Assembly: GCF_947242115.1 (NCBI RefSeq)
Contig: NC_074720.1
Span: forward strand, 31,374,145 to 31,438,144
Origin: Biomphalaria glabrata
Taxonomy: Eukaryota; Mollusca; Gastropoda; Planorbidae
DNA: 64,000 bases
Reading direction: 5' to 3'
A program made the position numbers and the translations under genes. The notes under the pieces are model-generated. The model did not search any database. It was not told the origin of the DNA and was given only the letters and a program-made list of their open reading frames with translations. Positions 48,465 through 60,224 of the stretch are shown here, piece by piece; position 1 is the stretch's first letter; the number at the start of each line of letters is the position of its first letter.

Positions 48465-48639
48465 GTTGGTTTATATTTATCTCGCAATGTCTCACAAGGC
48501 TTTCTTTACTTGTAGCTCAAAAGAGCTAGCGTTTATCACTGACATAGATAAACTGCTCATTTGCATTTTGTATATAATATGGGACGCCGATATGGACATA
48601 TATCATATAGAGGGACTTCTTATAATCCCACTATACTAC
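48465..48639 (-). promoter_or_regulatory. Putative compact PSMD2 promoter
   Basis: Only about 175 bp separate the start codon from the hAT-like element at 48640, so the core promoter probably lies here. On the - strand an exact octamer ATGCAAAT lies at 48566-48559 and a TATATA-like stretch at about 48579-48570, upstream of the octamer. These are sequence matches only; no function is shown. The start codon context is AACATGGCG. Confidence 0.35.
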
Positions 48640-49919
48640 CAGTGATGCCCAACCTTATACAGCCTGCGGGCCATTTTAATTTCTGACACTCGTGTCGCGG
48701 GCCACATTAATGAAAAGATACAGAAAAATGAAAAAGAGACTTATCCATTTTAAATAGTTTTACAACAATCCCGTGGCTCCAGTAGGCCTACTTACAGCCA
48801 TAAGTCGATTACGTAACAAGGGTTTCAGGTGTCTTATAACTGGACAAGTTTTCTACTAAATTAAGTGCTTATAAACATTATGATCATACCCAGCATTTAT
48901 TTTCGGAAATGTGCAGGTTTATGTAGACAACACGACGTAGAAATCTATTGTCGACATTGGTTAAAATTTCTCAATCAGGGAAGTCAGGCTTTGTAAGTCA
49001 ATCAGTTTCAGTTGGTGTCACTTCTAAGCGGCAATAGAAATGATTTTGAAATCTACTGCTCATTCAATTAGTTTGAACGGAGATTTTCATTAGCATCGTC
49101 CATCCGTTTTGCAATTGTCAAACAAGAAAGGCTGACCCTTCAAAAGCATTTTTTTCCAGGTCGACTTTATTCCATCACTGCTAGAAAGCACTTTTTTATG
49201 CTTCATTTCTCTTCTTAAAATGCCAACACCTCTGTAGCCTCCATTACAGCCGACTCATTTCTTGACTTCTTGGTAAATATTTTCGTCACTCGCTCAACTC
49301 TAGTCGTAACTTATAGCGACTCTTTTCTTAGCGGCTCAAGCCGACAGTGCCACCATATTTTGTAATGGTTGATTTTAGAATGCCTTTTTATGTTATGTTC
49401 TTTAATACAGCCACACTTTATGTACAAATCAAGCATGTTAGCTTGGTAATTTAGATGTAATAAAGATCTGTCCTGGAAGTTTCAACATCCAATATCGTTC
49501 CATCGACACTCCCATTTCATTGATGTACAAATGTTACATAGAGTGGCAACTATCATGTTGATGTCAGAAGTACCCGAACCAAAATGATGCGCTGTGTTAC
49601 ACACATGAAATGTCAAGGACACAGCTAGCTCAAAACAGCCGCGGAATAGTCCAAGACTCTAAAATAACTGTCAATTCTTGTCGCCGAAAAAAAACAAAAC
49701 CTTGTGTTCTTATAGAAAAAAAATTAACATGAATATTAACAAGACAATAGATTAGTATGAAATACATCAAAGAAAAGTGAGAGTCCGCTTCATAGAGAAA
49801 ATACATTTTCAACCTTTTTGTTTTTATAATTCTTTTTTATTTTCTACATTTTGTGCCAATATTTTGGCGGGCCGGTCAGAACCACGTCGCGGGCCAGGGC
49901 CGTAGTTTGGGCATCACTG
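48640..49919. mobile_element. hAT-like element just upstream of PSMD2
   Basis: The left end is CAGTGATGCCCAACC and the right end, complemented, is CAGTGATGCCCAAACTACGG; both then have GGGCC-rich subterminal blocks (GCGGGCC repeated). The right flank is CACTATAC (49920-49927); the left flank is CACTATAC (48629-48636) followed by TAC, which looks like an 8-bp target duplication with a 3-bp slip. About 1.28 kb; no intact transposase was recognised. Confidence 0.75.
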
Positions 49920-50039
49920 CACTATACGTTACTCAGGGCAGAGCAGGTAGGCTATCCCATATGGGTGACGAATGTATGCCAAAGGCAGTCTTTTTTTGTG
50001 AGCTGAAAGGTGGTCGACGTAACGAGGTACCCCACGGAA

Positions 50040-50345
50040 GCGCTTAAAAGACCAGCTTAGGCGCCAACTTGCTTTAACTGACAGGAGAGAGCACCTGGCT
50101 GCAGGGGGCTTCAGAGCGAGACAGCTGGAGATCACTTACAATGGCCGCGGGATACACATTTGAGACCAAAAGAAAATCCGCTGCCGAGGACAGACGTAGA
50201 CGTGAAAAGAAAATCTTAATCGACCACCCGCGGACAATGGTTATGCTTGCCCTGGATGTGGCAAGATATGTAGGTCAGAGCTGGGTTGCGTAGCCACGGG
50301 AAATACTGCAGCCCTCATTAATCTTAGGACTCGAAGACAAACCTT
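50040..50345 (+). mobile_element. LINE C-terminal fragment with zinc-finger tail, second copy
   Basis: Contains REHLAAGGFRARQLEITYNG and, in another frame, NGYACPGCGKICRSELG, corresponding to the fragment at 27765-28080. The histidine pair of the finger is lost here, and stops interrupt the middle. Confidence 0.65.
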
Positions 50346-50429
50346 ATTATTATGTAGGCCTAAGCCTACAAATTGTATTTTTTTTATTGTCATTAAAATA
50401 AAATACATCCTTTTTTTGTGTAAGAGGAG

Positions 50430-50501
50430 GAAGCGAGGGGTACTCAGCGCTACGAAAATTCTAGAAGGGGCACGCATATGTCAAAAGTTTGGGAAACACT
50501 G
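50430..50501 (-). mobile_element. End fragment of a hAT-like element
   Basis: On the - strand it begins CAGTGTTTCCCAAACTTTTG and continues with GTGCCCCTTCTAG, the standard hAT terminus. No partner end was identified. Confidence 0.5.
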
Positions 50502-50769
50502 TTCTAGATGCTCGCTAAGAACGGTTTTAGACAGAATCGCAACCTTCGGACCACTATTCGCGAAAATAAAAAAAAAAACGTAAGCTTTCTGTCAGACCTT
50601 TGTATTTTATTTTCGGTAAGAACCAAATTTTTGTTGCGCGGGTGGGGGGAGCGGATAAGTAAAAGTGCTACTAAAATTAACCGACCAAAATATGAATATG
50701 TTTGTGTGTGTGTGTGTCGGGAGCGCATTATTAAGCGGGTCTTTCCAAATCAAGCCAAAAGTATAAGTG

Positions 50770-50960
50770 ATAGAAATTACAAAATGGGGGTTCCAGGGGA
50801 CAGAGAGAAGGAAAGAGAGAGCGGGCCGTGACATTTCATTGTAACAGATACACGAATTCACGGGCTACAAAAGTATGTTAGGTTGGTCGTTAAAATGTGG
50901 CCCGTTTATTAAAATTAAAACAAGAAGAAGAAGAAGGGAGGTTTTCCAGCCATAATAAAC
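50770..50960. repeat. Second copy of the dispersed repeat at 9590-9810
   Basis: GGTTCCAGGGGA, GAGAGAGCGGGCCG, CATTGTAACA and AAAATGTGGCCCG follow the order of the other copy. Upstream is a short GT run at 50703-50717. Confidence 0.5.
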
Positions 50961-51146
50961 AACATAATGAACAAATCAACGGGCGTACAGACGTTACTTC
51001 GTATAAGAAGATGATTACGTATAAGATTATGTTATTGTTAAAGTGAAGATTAAAAAACAAACAAACAAGAAAAAAAATTATAAAATACATTTAAAAAGAC
51101 AGTACTTCCAACTGTGCCTAAATGTATGATTATTTTTAAGTAGTTT

Positions 51147-52304
51147 CAGTGGCGTCACTAGGGTCGGTGTCACCCGGTGCGGTTAGCTCAGTGTATCACC
51201 CACACCCACCCCCCGCCATCAACTTTATCCCTACTTTTTCCAATAGAAAGTATCGTTAATTCTTTTTGTTGAACCAATACAGTAAGAGCTCATTGCCTAC
51301 TTTTTTTTCATAACTGTAAAATGAGTGGCAATTTTATTCTAAAATTTCATTGTTTATGACATTTTAAAATAGTTTTGCATATATTAGACTTTTAGACGGG
51401 AAACGGTATAACTTTATGCTGTGTTATTCAAACATTGAGTACCGCCGAAAGGAGAAAATGTACTTTGCCGCTACCTTAGTCCACGAGTGGATACACAACT
51501 TTTGAGGGGGGGGGGGTCTAAACCCTAACCCTTAGGCCCAGTAAACCCTAACCCAATGTATAAACCCCCTCCACATTGGTTAGGACGTCGCGCCCTAAAT
51601 GAAAGAACGTCGCCCCCCCCCACACACACACACCAATGCGGTGCCCCCCACCACAGCTTGAGGAAAGCTGCAGTAGTTTATGCGAGTTTCTAATGGGCTT
51701 GTTGTCCTAAGATCATCCTCATCCTTAGAAGGCGTCTTGTAGTTTGTTCTGTTCACGCAAAAAAAAAAAAAAAAACCTGAATGGATAGTGCGTTGGTTGA
51801 GAGAAACTGGTTCGAACTGCCGTAAAAACGGCGTAGACTTTAGAATCAAGATGAAGAGGCATTAAAATATTTTCTTAATAGAAAAGTTCTAATTGGACGA
51901 AAAAAACGACGTCACATAATTAATTTTTTTTTCTTCTGCAAAATGTATTAATAAAGTCGCTTTCGCCTAACTAGTACTAAAATATACAATAACTATACAA
52001 ATGCAACCAATTTTTGTTCTTAAAAAAAAAGACTGCCTTTGCATCCCCCCTTGTTATCATGCAACGTACTGGACATTTGTACCAAAATAATATAAGATAT
52101 GTACAATAGGGGCCTAAAATAAAATATATAGATCTAGATTAGTACAGCAGATATGCCTAGGCTTATTTGGGTATGTATCTAGAGATTTATTGAGTTAGTT
52201 TTTGCTAGTTTTTGCCGATATTTTTTTTTTCCATTTGGGTGTCACCCCCTAATGTGTGTCACCCGGTGCGGATCGCACCCCCGCACCACCAGTGACGCCA
52301 TTTG
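51147..52304. mobile_element. hAT-like element of the TGGCGTCACT family
   Basis: It begins CAGTGGCGTCACTAGGG and ends CAGTGACGCCATTTG; the inner words GGTGTCACCCGGTGCGG and GTGTCACCCGGTGCGGATCG lie near both ends. Flanks are AGTAGTTT (51139-51146) and GGTAGTTT (52305-52312), an 8-bp duplication with one difference. No coding capacity was seen. A degenerate telomere-like stretch (AAACCCTAACCC twice) lies at about 51521-51554. Confidence 0.7.
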
Positions 52305-52309
52305 GGTAG

Positions 52310-53665
52310 TTTCATTATATAGATCTACATCTAGCTATACCTAAATTTCTGATTAATAAACATCCATCGGTATACACTATGACTGACTACGACATGTTTT
52401 TTTTAGCCAAAATAAATTTATTTCTTTTTTACTTATAAATTATAACAGTCAAACTAAGACTTTCCCCCCATGACCAACGATCTAGTAATTCTTTACTGAG
52501 CGATGTACATCAAATGTTACATTTCAAGAACAATCATTAAAGCAGTTTTTGAGATCCTGTCCCCCAGGTTCCAGCACCCTCTGCCCTCAATGAAGTTGTG
52601 AGCTGAATAGAGGTATGGTGAATATTGGAACTTTTAGACAATGCTATGAATGAAATAAAACATACAGATCTATCAAACTATTTTATGCGATACAAATGAG
52701 AGAAAGATTAAATTATTTTATACGAATGTTTTTCTTATGTTAGCTTGTCCAATTTTCTACTTTGAAATATGTAAAAAGTATCGATATATGCTATATGCAT
52801 GTTTTATTTAAAAGGGAGATAACCATCGCTACTTTCAAGAGAGGTTTAATAAAAATTGAGTTACATTTCTTGCAGATCCTCTTCTAGCTTGTGTCAATCC
52901 TCGGGTTTACAGGTAACGGCAGGGAACTCTTGTCGCAAGCGGATAACTAAAACAACAGGCGACTACCAAAAAGCGACAAAACCCGAACTCGCGCAATCTT
53001 TCAAAAGAAAATCGGGGCCATATAACTTGTCGAGTTATACAAGCCAGTGTGGACTGCACAATTGCCTTCTTTTGAACGAATGAACAAGTACGCGCGTTAT
53101 GTTGGATATATTTTACCAATGATACAGTAAAAAAAAAAATAGAGCACAGCTATGTAAATATAGTAGTGGCATTAATTCGTGGATTTATATGGAGGTTACA
53201 CATCGGAATATACAAGCTGGATTACATCATTTCAACATATTTCATGCATGAGGATTAACAGTTCGCTGTAATACGGTGTTTTCTCTTGTTCTGCAAAAGT
53301 GTTAGCCTATTTTAACTTTTTTTTGTTGTTAAAATAAAAATATCGCCTATCTATAAAGTTGACTATTTATATATTGAGAAAGGTTAAACTATTATATCTA
53401 CACGTCTTATCACACAGCTCTTTATGTGTAATACAATCAACACTGTCGTTCATTACATACATAGCTTATTTATTTATAGATTTTGTATTGCAAGTAAAGA
53501 GCTTAAGATATGGACATGTCAAGCTGTTGAATGACATATAGGTTATTATTCTCTTAGAGAAATGTGTGCTTTTCGTGGTTATATGCCTACGTTAAATTGA
53601 AGCAAGCAGGATTCTAATCATTCCAATAAAATAAATTATTTTCTGTCGAACTACATCGTTGATCG
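52310..53665. other. No recognised feature
   Basis: Short frames on both strands at 52856-53119 overlap each other and show no family; a CAG|...CAG|GTAACG arrangement at 52876-52914 is noted but unsupported. The remainder is AT-rich. Confidence 0.35.
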
Positions 53666-53669
53666 AATG

Positions 53670-53776
53670 TGTAAGGTTAGCAGTCATATTTAGGGTTGTC
53701 AGTCATATTTAATGTTGGCAGTCTTATTTAAGGTTGGCAGTCATATTTAAGGTTGGCAGTCATATTAAAGGTTTTC
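53670..53776. repeat. About 21-bp tandem repeat, five copies
   Basis: GGTTGGCAGTCATATTTAA and close variants occur five times in a row. Confidence 0.85.
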
Positions 53777-53828
53777 AGAATTAGTCCAAGTTTCGATTTA
53801 GAGAAGACTATTACAGAAATAAACCAAA

Positions 53829-53849
53829 TAGATAGATAGACAGACAGAC

Positions 53850-53943
<94 letters not shown>

Positions 53944-53997
53944 ACAGACAGACAGACAGAGGTTCGGGTTAGGTTAGATAGATAGATAGATAGATAT
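53829..53997. repeat. (GATA)n microsatellite with GACA interruptions
   Basis: Long GATA run, with GACA units at both ends and a short insert (GGTTCGGGTTAGGTTA) before the last four units. Confidence 0.95.
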
Positions 53998-54063
53998 TAC
54001 TTGTAAACAATTTTCCTTGAAATATCCTCTTTTAATTAACTGTTTAGCCCTAACATCTAGACA

Positions 54064-54165
54064 ATTATCTTATATATTACAGACGTCACTTCAAGTCACT
54101 TCAAAAAAAGAAGATAATTACGTCCTACGCATTTCATGTGTCAATGTAGTCATACATTGTCTTTA
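54064..54165 (-). mobile_element. 3' tail fragment of the LINE family seen in intron 2
   Basis: Contains ATTACAGACGTCACTTCAA, AAGAAGATAATTACGTCCTA and CGCATTTCATG, equivalent to the tail next to the LINE end at 17275-17345. A shorter trace is at about 50990-51020. Confidence 0.55.
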
Positions 54166-54954
54166 TCCTTTATGAAAGCCCGTCCTAGGCTACTTTAAAA
54201 CAGTAGAAGACAGATTTTAAAACATTTGTATATTATTGACCGTATTCTACGTCGACGCTATAATAAACTCTTTTCCTAGCTCTTTTCCTAGCTTGAGGAG
54301 TTTTCAACACTTTTTTTTTGCAATAATAGTCATTAGGAAATATTTCTTTATATTAACCTTTGCAGAGATTAATTCCCTTAGACGTTGACTCGTTAATGAG
54401 GCAATTAGAAAAACTTAATTATCTGTAGACCCAAGTAGATATACTTGATGAGTGTCTATATTTAGACCTAGATTATACACGTAGGTTTGACGTCTTGGAG
54501 GTGCTAGTGCACATGTAGACTTATAATATCCTGCAGGATAACGGATATCACACATTTATTGTTCATAAGTCAAGTTTGGATATACTGTTCAGAAAACGAG
54601 GATATATTATTTTTACATGGATTTATTGTCTTAAACTTGGTAAGTAATTTTTGTTTTCATACCTTTTTGAATGTAAACGTGATCACAGAATCTAGTTCTG
54701 TATTTGTTATTTTAGTTGCTGAAACAAACAATAGGCCAGCTTGTTGCCACTTTAAACATTTTGTGTTGTTGTGGTTTTTCGATTGCTACTATTAGTTCAT
54801 ATTGTTGTCTAATTTTGAACAATTGGTAACATTTATTTTGACAGCTTTTTATTATCTTATCGAACTGAAAGTTGGCGTATAAACTCGTGCTGCTTGACAA
54901 CACATTTTATTTAAAATTTCGAAATATTACTTCATTCATTGAATAAATAACCTG

Positions 54955-55140
54955 AGGGATTGAAATACACGTATGACTTACAAAACTTTAATGATTGTAA
55001 TATCCAGATGATAGAAATGCCTACATCCATATGATTGAAGTACGTACATGACTGAAATACTAACGTGATAGAAATAGCCTACCAACAGGAATGAAATACC
55101 AACAGGATTGAAATATCTATATGATTAAAAAATTCTAAAT
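54955..55140. repeat. Degenerate tandem repeat of roughly 25 bp
   Basis: GATTGAAATAC and variants (GATAGAAATGCC, GACTGAAATACT, GGAATGAAATACC) recur about seven times. Confidence 0.55.
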
Positions 55141-55275
55141 GGCAGAGTTACCCATCTCGCCATAAAAGCTTTCATCGTTATACCATATCACCGAAATAAC
55201 TATTGTATATAATAAAAAATAACCATATCTATAACTATTTTAGATAGTCCTAGTTTTTGATGTGATCTTGAAGTT

Positions 55276-55345
55276 ATCAGGGGCGGACTGACAGTGTGAT
55301 TATTCGGAATGGCATAGCACTGTAAAAGGTCTAATAATATTCCCT
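55276..55345 (+). mobile_element. End fragment of a CAGGGGCGGACTG element
   Basis: CAGGGGCGGACTGACAGTG resembles the left end of the complete element at 63090-63599. No right end was found in the following kilobase. Confidence 0.45.
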
Positions 55346-56047
55346 TTGAAAAATGTTCGGTGCATTTTCAAACTTTACATATTATGAGGATAGGAACGAA
55401 TGGATGCCAATCACATGGAACTATGATGGAACACAAAATCTGGGCCTGATTGTGTCATCATGTTTGGGCCGTATGTTATTGACACAGACCTATATATATT
55501 ATATCTAGACAGGAAAACGGAAACAAATTTGTATCCGCGAGTGATCAACTCACAGACCTATATACATAGATTGTTATGTATTAATCAAAGATCTATATAT
55601 TCACGCAAATTCACGAAATAAAGCCATTTCCTGTTAGTTTCCATTGAGATAATGTTTCAAAAATCCTAGATCGAAATAATTCATATTTGTTGAGTTTAAT
55701 CATCTTATGTATACATTTAAATAGATTGATTACCTAAATCTTTCTAGATTATGTATCTAAAAATTGCGAAATAATAATTATGAGACGAGAGTACTCTTTT
55801 TTTTTCGATGCACAATTACTAGATCTAGATCTCTGTTACATAGGTTGGGGTTAAAAAAAAACAACAACTTTACTTCTTATAACTACTTTACAAGACAACG
55901 CCTAGTTTCAACTTTAAAAAAAAAAAAAATTAATGACCTTTTTTGTAGTGTTAAAAGATCTCCATGTCCAGTCTAGATATAATATATATATAGGTCTGTG
56001 GTTATTGACTTTCTTGTACATGTATGTGAGTGTGTCTTACAGTACCC

Positions 56048-56078
<31 letters not shown>

Positions 56079-56740
56079 CTGTTATATCTTCTTAAAATAT
56101 CTGGCAGGCTTAAGTATCTCATTTTAATTTCGTGATACAAATCGAATATATTAAGATAAAACCTACTGGCCTACCCTGGGGGATGGAAACGAGGTACTAG
56201 ATGGAGAGATAGAGCCGATGGGGTAACGTTAATCTGTGAATTGCATTTCACAAAAGAGATATTTTTTTATTTTTTTTTTACAAACAGATGCAGAAGAACG
56301 AATGTGTTACATAAGTGAAGCTTACAGACTGACAGGTTGTAAACAAATATATTCTACCAATGTCTCGCCTTGGGGGAGAGAGGAGGTTGAAACTAATGTC
56401 TAATGATGACAAACATTGATTTCGATGAAGAAAATTTCGCTACTAATGTAAACATAAATCTGTATATTATAAAGCAGACAAATTGTAATCTTAATGTTAT
56501 TCTTTTTAGACACAGAATTAGCTCTAATGGTCTCCTTTAAAACTTCTCTATACATCATGTAAAGAAGTTACTACAAGCTAAGAAAAGCAAATAACAGCAC
56601 ACCCACTAACACATACGTACACACAAACATGCATATACTCTAACATACACACATACAACTTTACAATTATTTCACTGAAAAACAAAAGATAATGAAAGGT
56701 TTTGTTTTTTAAATAAAATATCATTGAACGGAGCGTGGTC
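55346..56740. other. No recognised feature
   Basis: AT-rich with a poly-A run at about 56048-56072. Short frames here span A runs and have no family. Confidence 0.4.
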
Positions 56741-56779
56741 AAGCACTTGGCTTTCAAACTAATGTCCGAACTCGAATAA

Positions 56780-57500
56780 AACACACCAACCTTAAACACA
56801 TGATAAAACAAACCAGCTTTAAATACACGATAAAACATAAAACCTTAAACACACGATAAGATACGTTGAACTCTAAACACACGATAAAACACGCACCAAC
56901 CTTAAACACACTATAAAACACGCACCAACCTTAAACACACTATAAAACACGCCAACCTTAAACACTCGTTAAACCACATCGACAATAAACACACGATAAA
57001 ACACACCCAACCTTTAACAAATGATAAAACACACCAACCTTAAACACACGATAAAACACACCCAACCTTTAACAAATGATAAAACACACCAACATTAAAC
57101 ACACGATAAAACACACACCAACCTTTAAGACACAATTAAATACACCAACCTTAAACACACGATAAAACACACCCAACCTTTAACAAATGATAAAACACAC
57201 CAACATTAAACACACGATAAAACACACACCAACCTTTAAGACACAATTAAATACACCAACCTTAAACACACGATAAAACACACCCAACCTTTAACAAATG
57301 ATAAAACACACCAACATTAAACACACGATAAAACACACACCAACCTTTAAGACACAATTAAATACACCAACCTTAAACACACAATAAAGCACACCAGCCT
57401 TAAACACACAATAAAGCACACCAGCCTTAAACACACAATAAAGCACACCAGCCTTAAACACAACGATAAAACACACCCAAACTTAAAACACACGATAAAA
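56780..57500. repeat. AC-rich minisatellite with a 111-bp higher-order unit
   Basis: The base unit is about 27 bp, CACCAACCTTAAACACACG followed by ATAAAACA. Between about 57020 and 57370 four base units combine into a 111-bp block: the marker ACAATTAAA falls at 57132, 57243 and 57354, exactly 111 bp apart. A run of 27-bp units at the right end gives a - strand open frame of nine-residue repeats (VFKAGVLYC), which is an artefact. Confidence 0.9.
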
Positions 57501-57879
57501 GACTGGTTTGAGCCATTACGTTATTATCTTAAGTTGAAAGCAATGCTAAATCATAAGAAATGACATGTATGTTTTAGTGAACTTTGACAAGATCCTTTTT
57601 GGCTTCCATTGTCATCTGCACCCGAGTGGAGTTGTTAATCACTAACACATTCTGTTGGGATTCAAGTTGTCTTTAAATCAAAGCTCTCATTATCAAGTTG
57701 GTCTCCAATGACATCTCAGGACGTTCTTAACCCTACAAAGTCTTGTTTCATCTTTGTTATCTATGTATGTTTTTAATATCATTTCCATGTCATCTCAAGT
57801 ACCTCATTCATATCTCGTCTCTTTCGTTCTTCTGTCTTGAGATAACCACTCTCTAAGTAGATCTCCAACTAGTGTCATT

Positions 57880-58270
57880 TAACCTCTCTCTCTCTCTCTT
57901 TCTAGCTGTTTCTCCCGTTGTCTTTCTTTCTTTCTCTCCCATTTTCGTTCTCTTTCTCTTATTCCATCTCTCTCTCTCTCTCTCTCTCGCTCTGTTTCTT
58001 TTGTTGTCATTGTAGTTGAACTAAAACCTGTTTCTCTCCTTCTTTCTATTTACTTACTTTCTCTCTCTTTCTCACTCTCTTTTTTCTCTGTTTCTCATTT
58101 TCTTTTTATCTCTCTTTCTTTCTCTGTTTCCGTCTGCCTTTCTTTCTCTTTCTCCCCCACTTTCTCTTATTTTATCTTTTCCCCTCTCTCTATCTTTCGT
58201 TCTCTCTTTCCATTTCTCTCTCTGTATCATTCTCTTTCTTTCTCTCTCTCTCTCTCTCTCTCTCTTTCTC
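57880..58270. repeat. CT-rich low-complexity tract
   Basis: Mostly CTCTCT and CTTTCT words on the + strand. The Arg/Glu-rich frame on the - strand is an artefact of composition. Confidence 0.9.
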
Positions 58271-58724
58271 CTCGCTACAAAATTTTTCCATCCCATGCTA
58301 CTTTTCTACTAAACCCTGCTGAGGGCTGAGCTAAAACTAAACATCTAAGCTCTTATACCTTCCCTTCCTCTATAAGATATCAGTAAGAATGCAAAAGTCG
58401 TTACTGGGTTGTCGACCTTGTCACAGTCTCTGCTTGTCATTCCTGCAGTGGAGGTTATTACAGAGGCGTTACTTAAGGAGGAGATACACCAACATGTGTA
58501 TGACTCACTTTTGTAAGTCTCATTACAGCGTAACCGTAAAGAATAAACTGTACACTTCAATGTCACGTGTATGTGAAATTATTAATAGTTCTAATGTTTA
58601 TAATATAAAGTAAGAAATATTTAATGAACTAATTAATCATGAAGATTATTATTAGCCTACAGTTGCTGTTTTAGCATATCTCTAAGGTGCACTCCAAAAC
58701 TAACATTTGGGTGTCTTTGATTCC

Positions 58725-59090
58725 TCCCTTCACTCTATCTCTCTCTCTCTCTCTCTCTCATTTCAAGAAGTTTTAAATCTGAATCACAATTCAAGTACAT
58801 GTGGGTGATTTGGCTAGTTCAATTCCTTCCTCTTTTTCTCTCTTTCCTTCTTTCTCTTTCTTTTTTCTCTCTCTCTCTTTCTTTCTTTCTCTATCTCTCT
58901 ATTTTTTTTTCTTTCTCTCTCCTTCTTTCTTTCTTTCTTTCTTCCTCTTTCTTTCTATCTCTTTATTTCTTTTACCTCTCTTTCTTTGTTTCTTTCTATC
59001 TCTCTTTCTTTCTACCTCTCTTTCTTTCTATCTCTTTCTTTCTTTCTTCCTGTCTTTCTTTGTTTCTTTCTTGCTATCGTTTTAGTTTTC
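58725..59090. repeat. Second CT-rich low-complexity tract
   Basis: (CT)n at 58735-58760 and long TTTCTTTC runs at 58825-59090. The Phe/Leu/Ser-rich open frames on the + strand follow from composition. Confidence 0.9.
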
Positions 59091-59224
59091 TATCCCTTGA
59101 AGAAGTTTTGGATTATAACATAATGATCATTAACCTCCATGTGTGTGAGGCATTAAGAGGCTACATTCCTCTCACAAATACCCTGTACAAAAACTCAGCG
59201 GTTATGCCCAATGCACAAAGATCT

Positions 59225-59300
59225 CTGCCTCCTGGCTGCCTGGTCGTGTAAAATACTCACTGGGCTGTCGTTCGATGGTCCCGGGTTCTCTTCTCTCCAA
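59225..59300 (+). repeat. tRNA-like SINE head
   Basis: TGGCTGCCTGGTCGTGTAAA, then CTGGGCTGTCGTTCG and GGTCCCGGGTTC have the A-box to B-box layout of a tRNA-derived SINE. It differs from the family at 38222. The body could not be delimited. Confidence 0.45.
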
Positions 59301-59700
59301 GTGATAAAAAAAACATAAAACATAATATCGGCTCTATATGACATGATATGACACATAACGTCATGCCAATACAGACATACACACATAAAAGCTCATTCAT
59401 ATACACTCATACACACTCATACCCAAAGGTCTTTTGATATTCGCCTTCTCACTTTTGCATTCAGACTTTTGGTAATCATGTGATCTATTCACTGGTCTGC
59501 ACACACTCGACTCTTTGTGCAATTCAACAGTGGATCTCAAATCAGTGCGAAAAAATACAATGTATAACAAATTTAAATGTAGAAAACTTAACATGGGTTC
59601 CTTCTTTTTAAAAACACGAATACAACTAAACGGTTACTTTTGTTTTTCTTGGTGTTAAAGTGCTAGACATTTTCTATTTAAAACACTTTCTTGCTTTTAG

Positions 59701-59894
59701 AAGATTTTGAGAACCATCGATTGAGCATGATCGGAGACACCTGCTACTTCAAGACACTGAGCGCTAGGACTAGGTCTAATCCTATTGATTACATTCGAGA
59801 TTCTGGTTTCCAATTAAAAGTCAAGCTAACACAGAAAGGAGTGGGCGCTAACGCTGATAATGTTGAAACACAAACCTTGCATTTGTTATTTTAG
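59701..59894 (+). CDS. Possible terminal coding exon of an unidentified gene
   Basis: After a good acceptor (TTTCTTGCTTTTAG) the frame, phase 1, reads EDFENHRLSMIGDTCYFKTL, then SARTRSNPIDYIRDSGFQLK, and stops at 59892-59894 after 64 residues. Composition and codon balance are more protein-like than neighbouring frames. The pattern DFEN...GDTCYF-x-L...P resembles the start of a BRICHOS domain, but only loosely. No upstream exon was found in the window, so it may be a lone retained exon, a decayed gene or chance. Confidence 0.3.
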
Positions 59895-59984
59895 ATCAAA
59901 GCCTCACAGCAATCTTATCAGAGAGTCTGAGAGCAACAGAAGGCAATTTATTAATAAAATAAATATAATAAATTAATAAAAGTA

Positions 59985-60222
59985 AAGTTCCCCTTTAAGA
60001 CCTTACGATCTTTAGGGCAGATGATGTTAAGGTCATTTGTTTCTTTGGTTAACGGTCATGTGGCCAGCACAAATACCAACCGCCTTTGCCTTTTCCAAAC
60101 TTATATCAGGTACCCCTCAAAGTCTGTTGAACTTTAGATCCCGAAATTTCAAATGCCAGTCTTCAACGAGTTTTGAGCTTAGGACCCCAGGCGCTTAACC
60201 TCTTGGCCACCGCGCCCCCCTA
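59985..60222 (-). repeat. tRNA-derived SINE, copy 2
   Basis: As read on the + strand: AAGTTCCCCTTTAAG, GTCATGTGGCCAGCACAA, CAACCGCCTTTGCC, CAGGTACCCCTCAAAG, and the decayed head TTGAGCTTAGGACCCC. The B box is damaged. Confidence 0.75.
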
Positions 60223-60224
60223 TT

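Noticed and set aside
51515-51560. Interstitial telomere repeat (AAACCCTAACCC words)
   Set aside because: Only a few degenerate words are present, inside a DNA element.
52856-53119. Overlapping frames on both strands as a small gene
   Set aside because: Neither shows a family pattern, and both have weak start contexts.
57291-57476. - strand frame with regular nine-residue repeats (VFKAGVLYC)
   Set aside because: The minisatellite unit is 27 bp, a multiple of three, so the frame is open by construction.
58799-59251. 150-residue + strand open frame rich in Phe, Leu and Ser
   Set aside because: It is produced by a CT-rich low-complexity tract; overlapping frames look the same.
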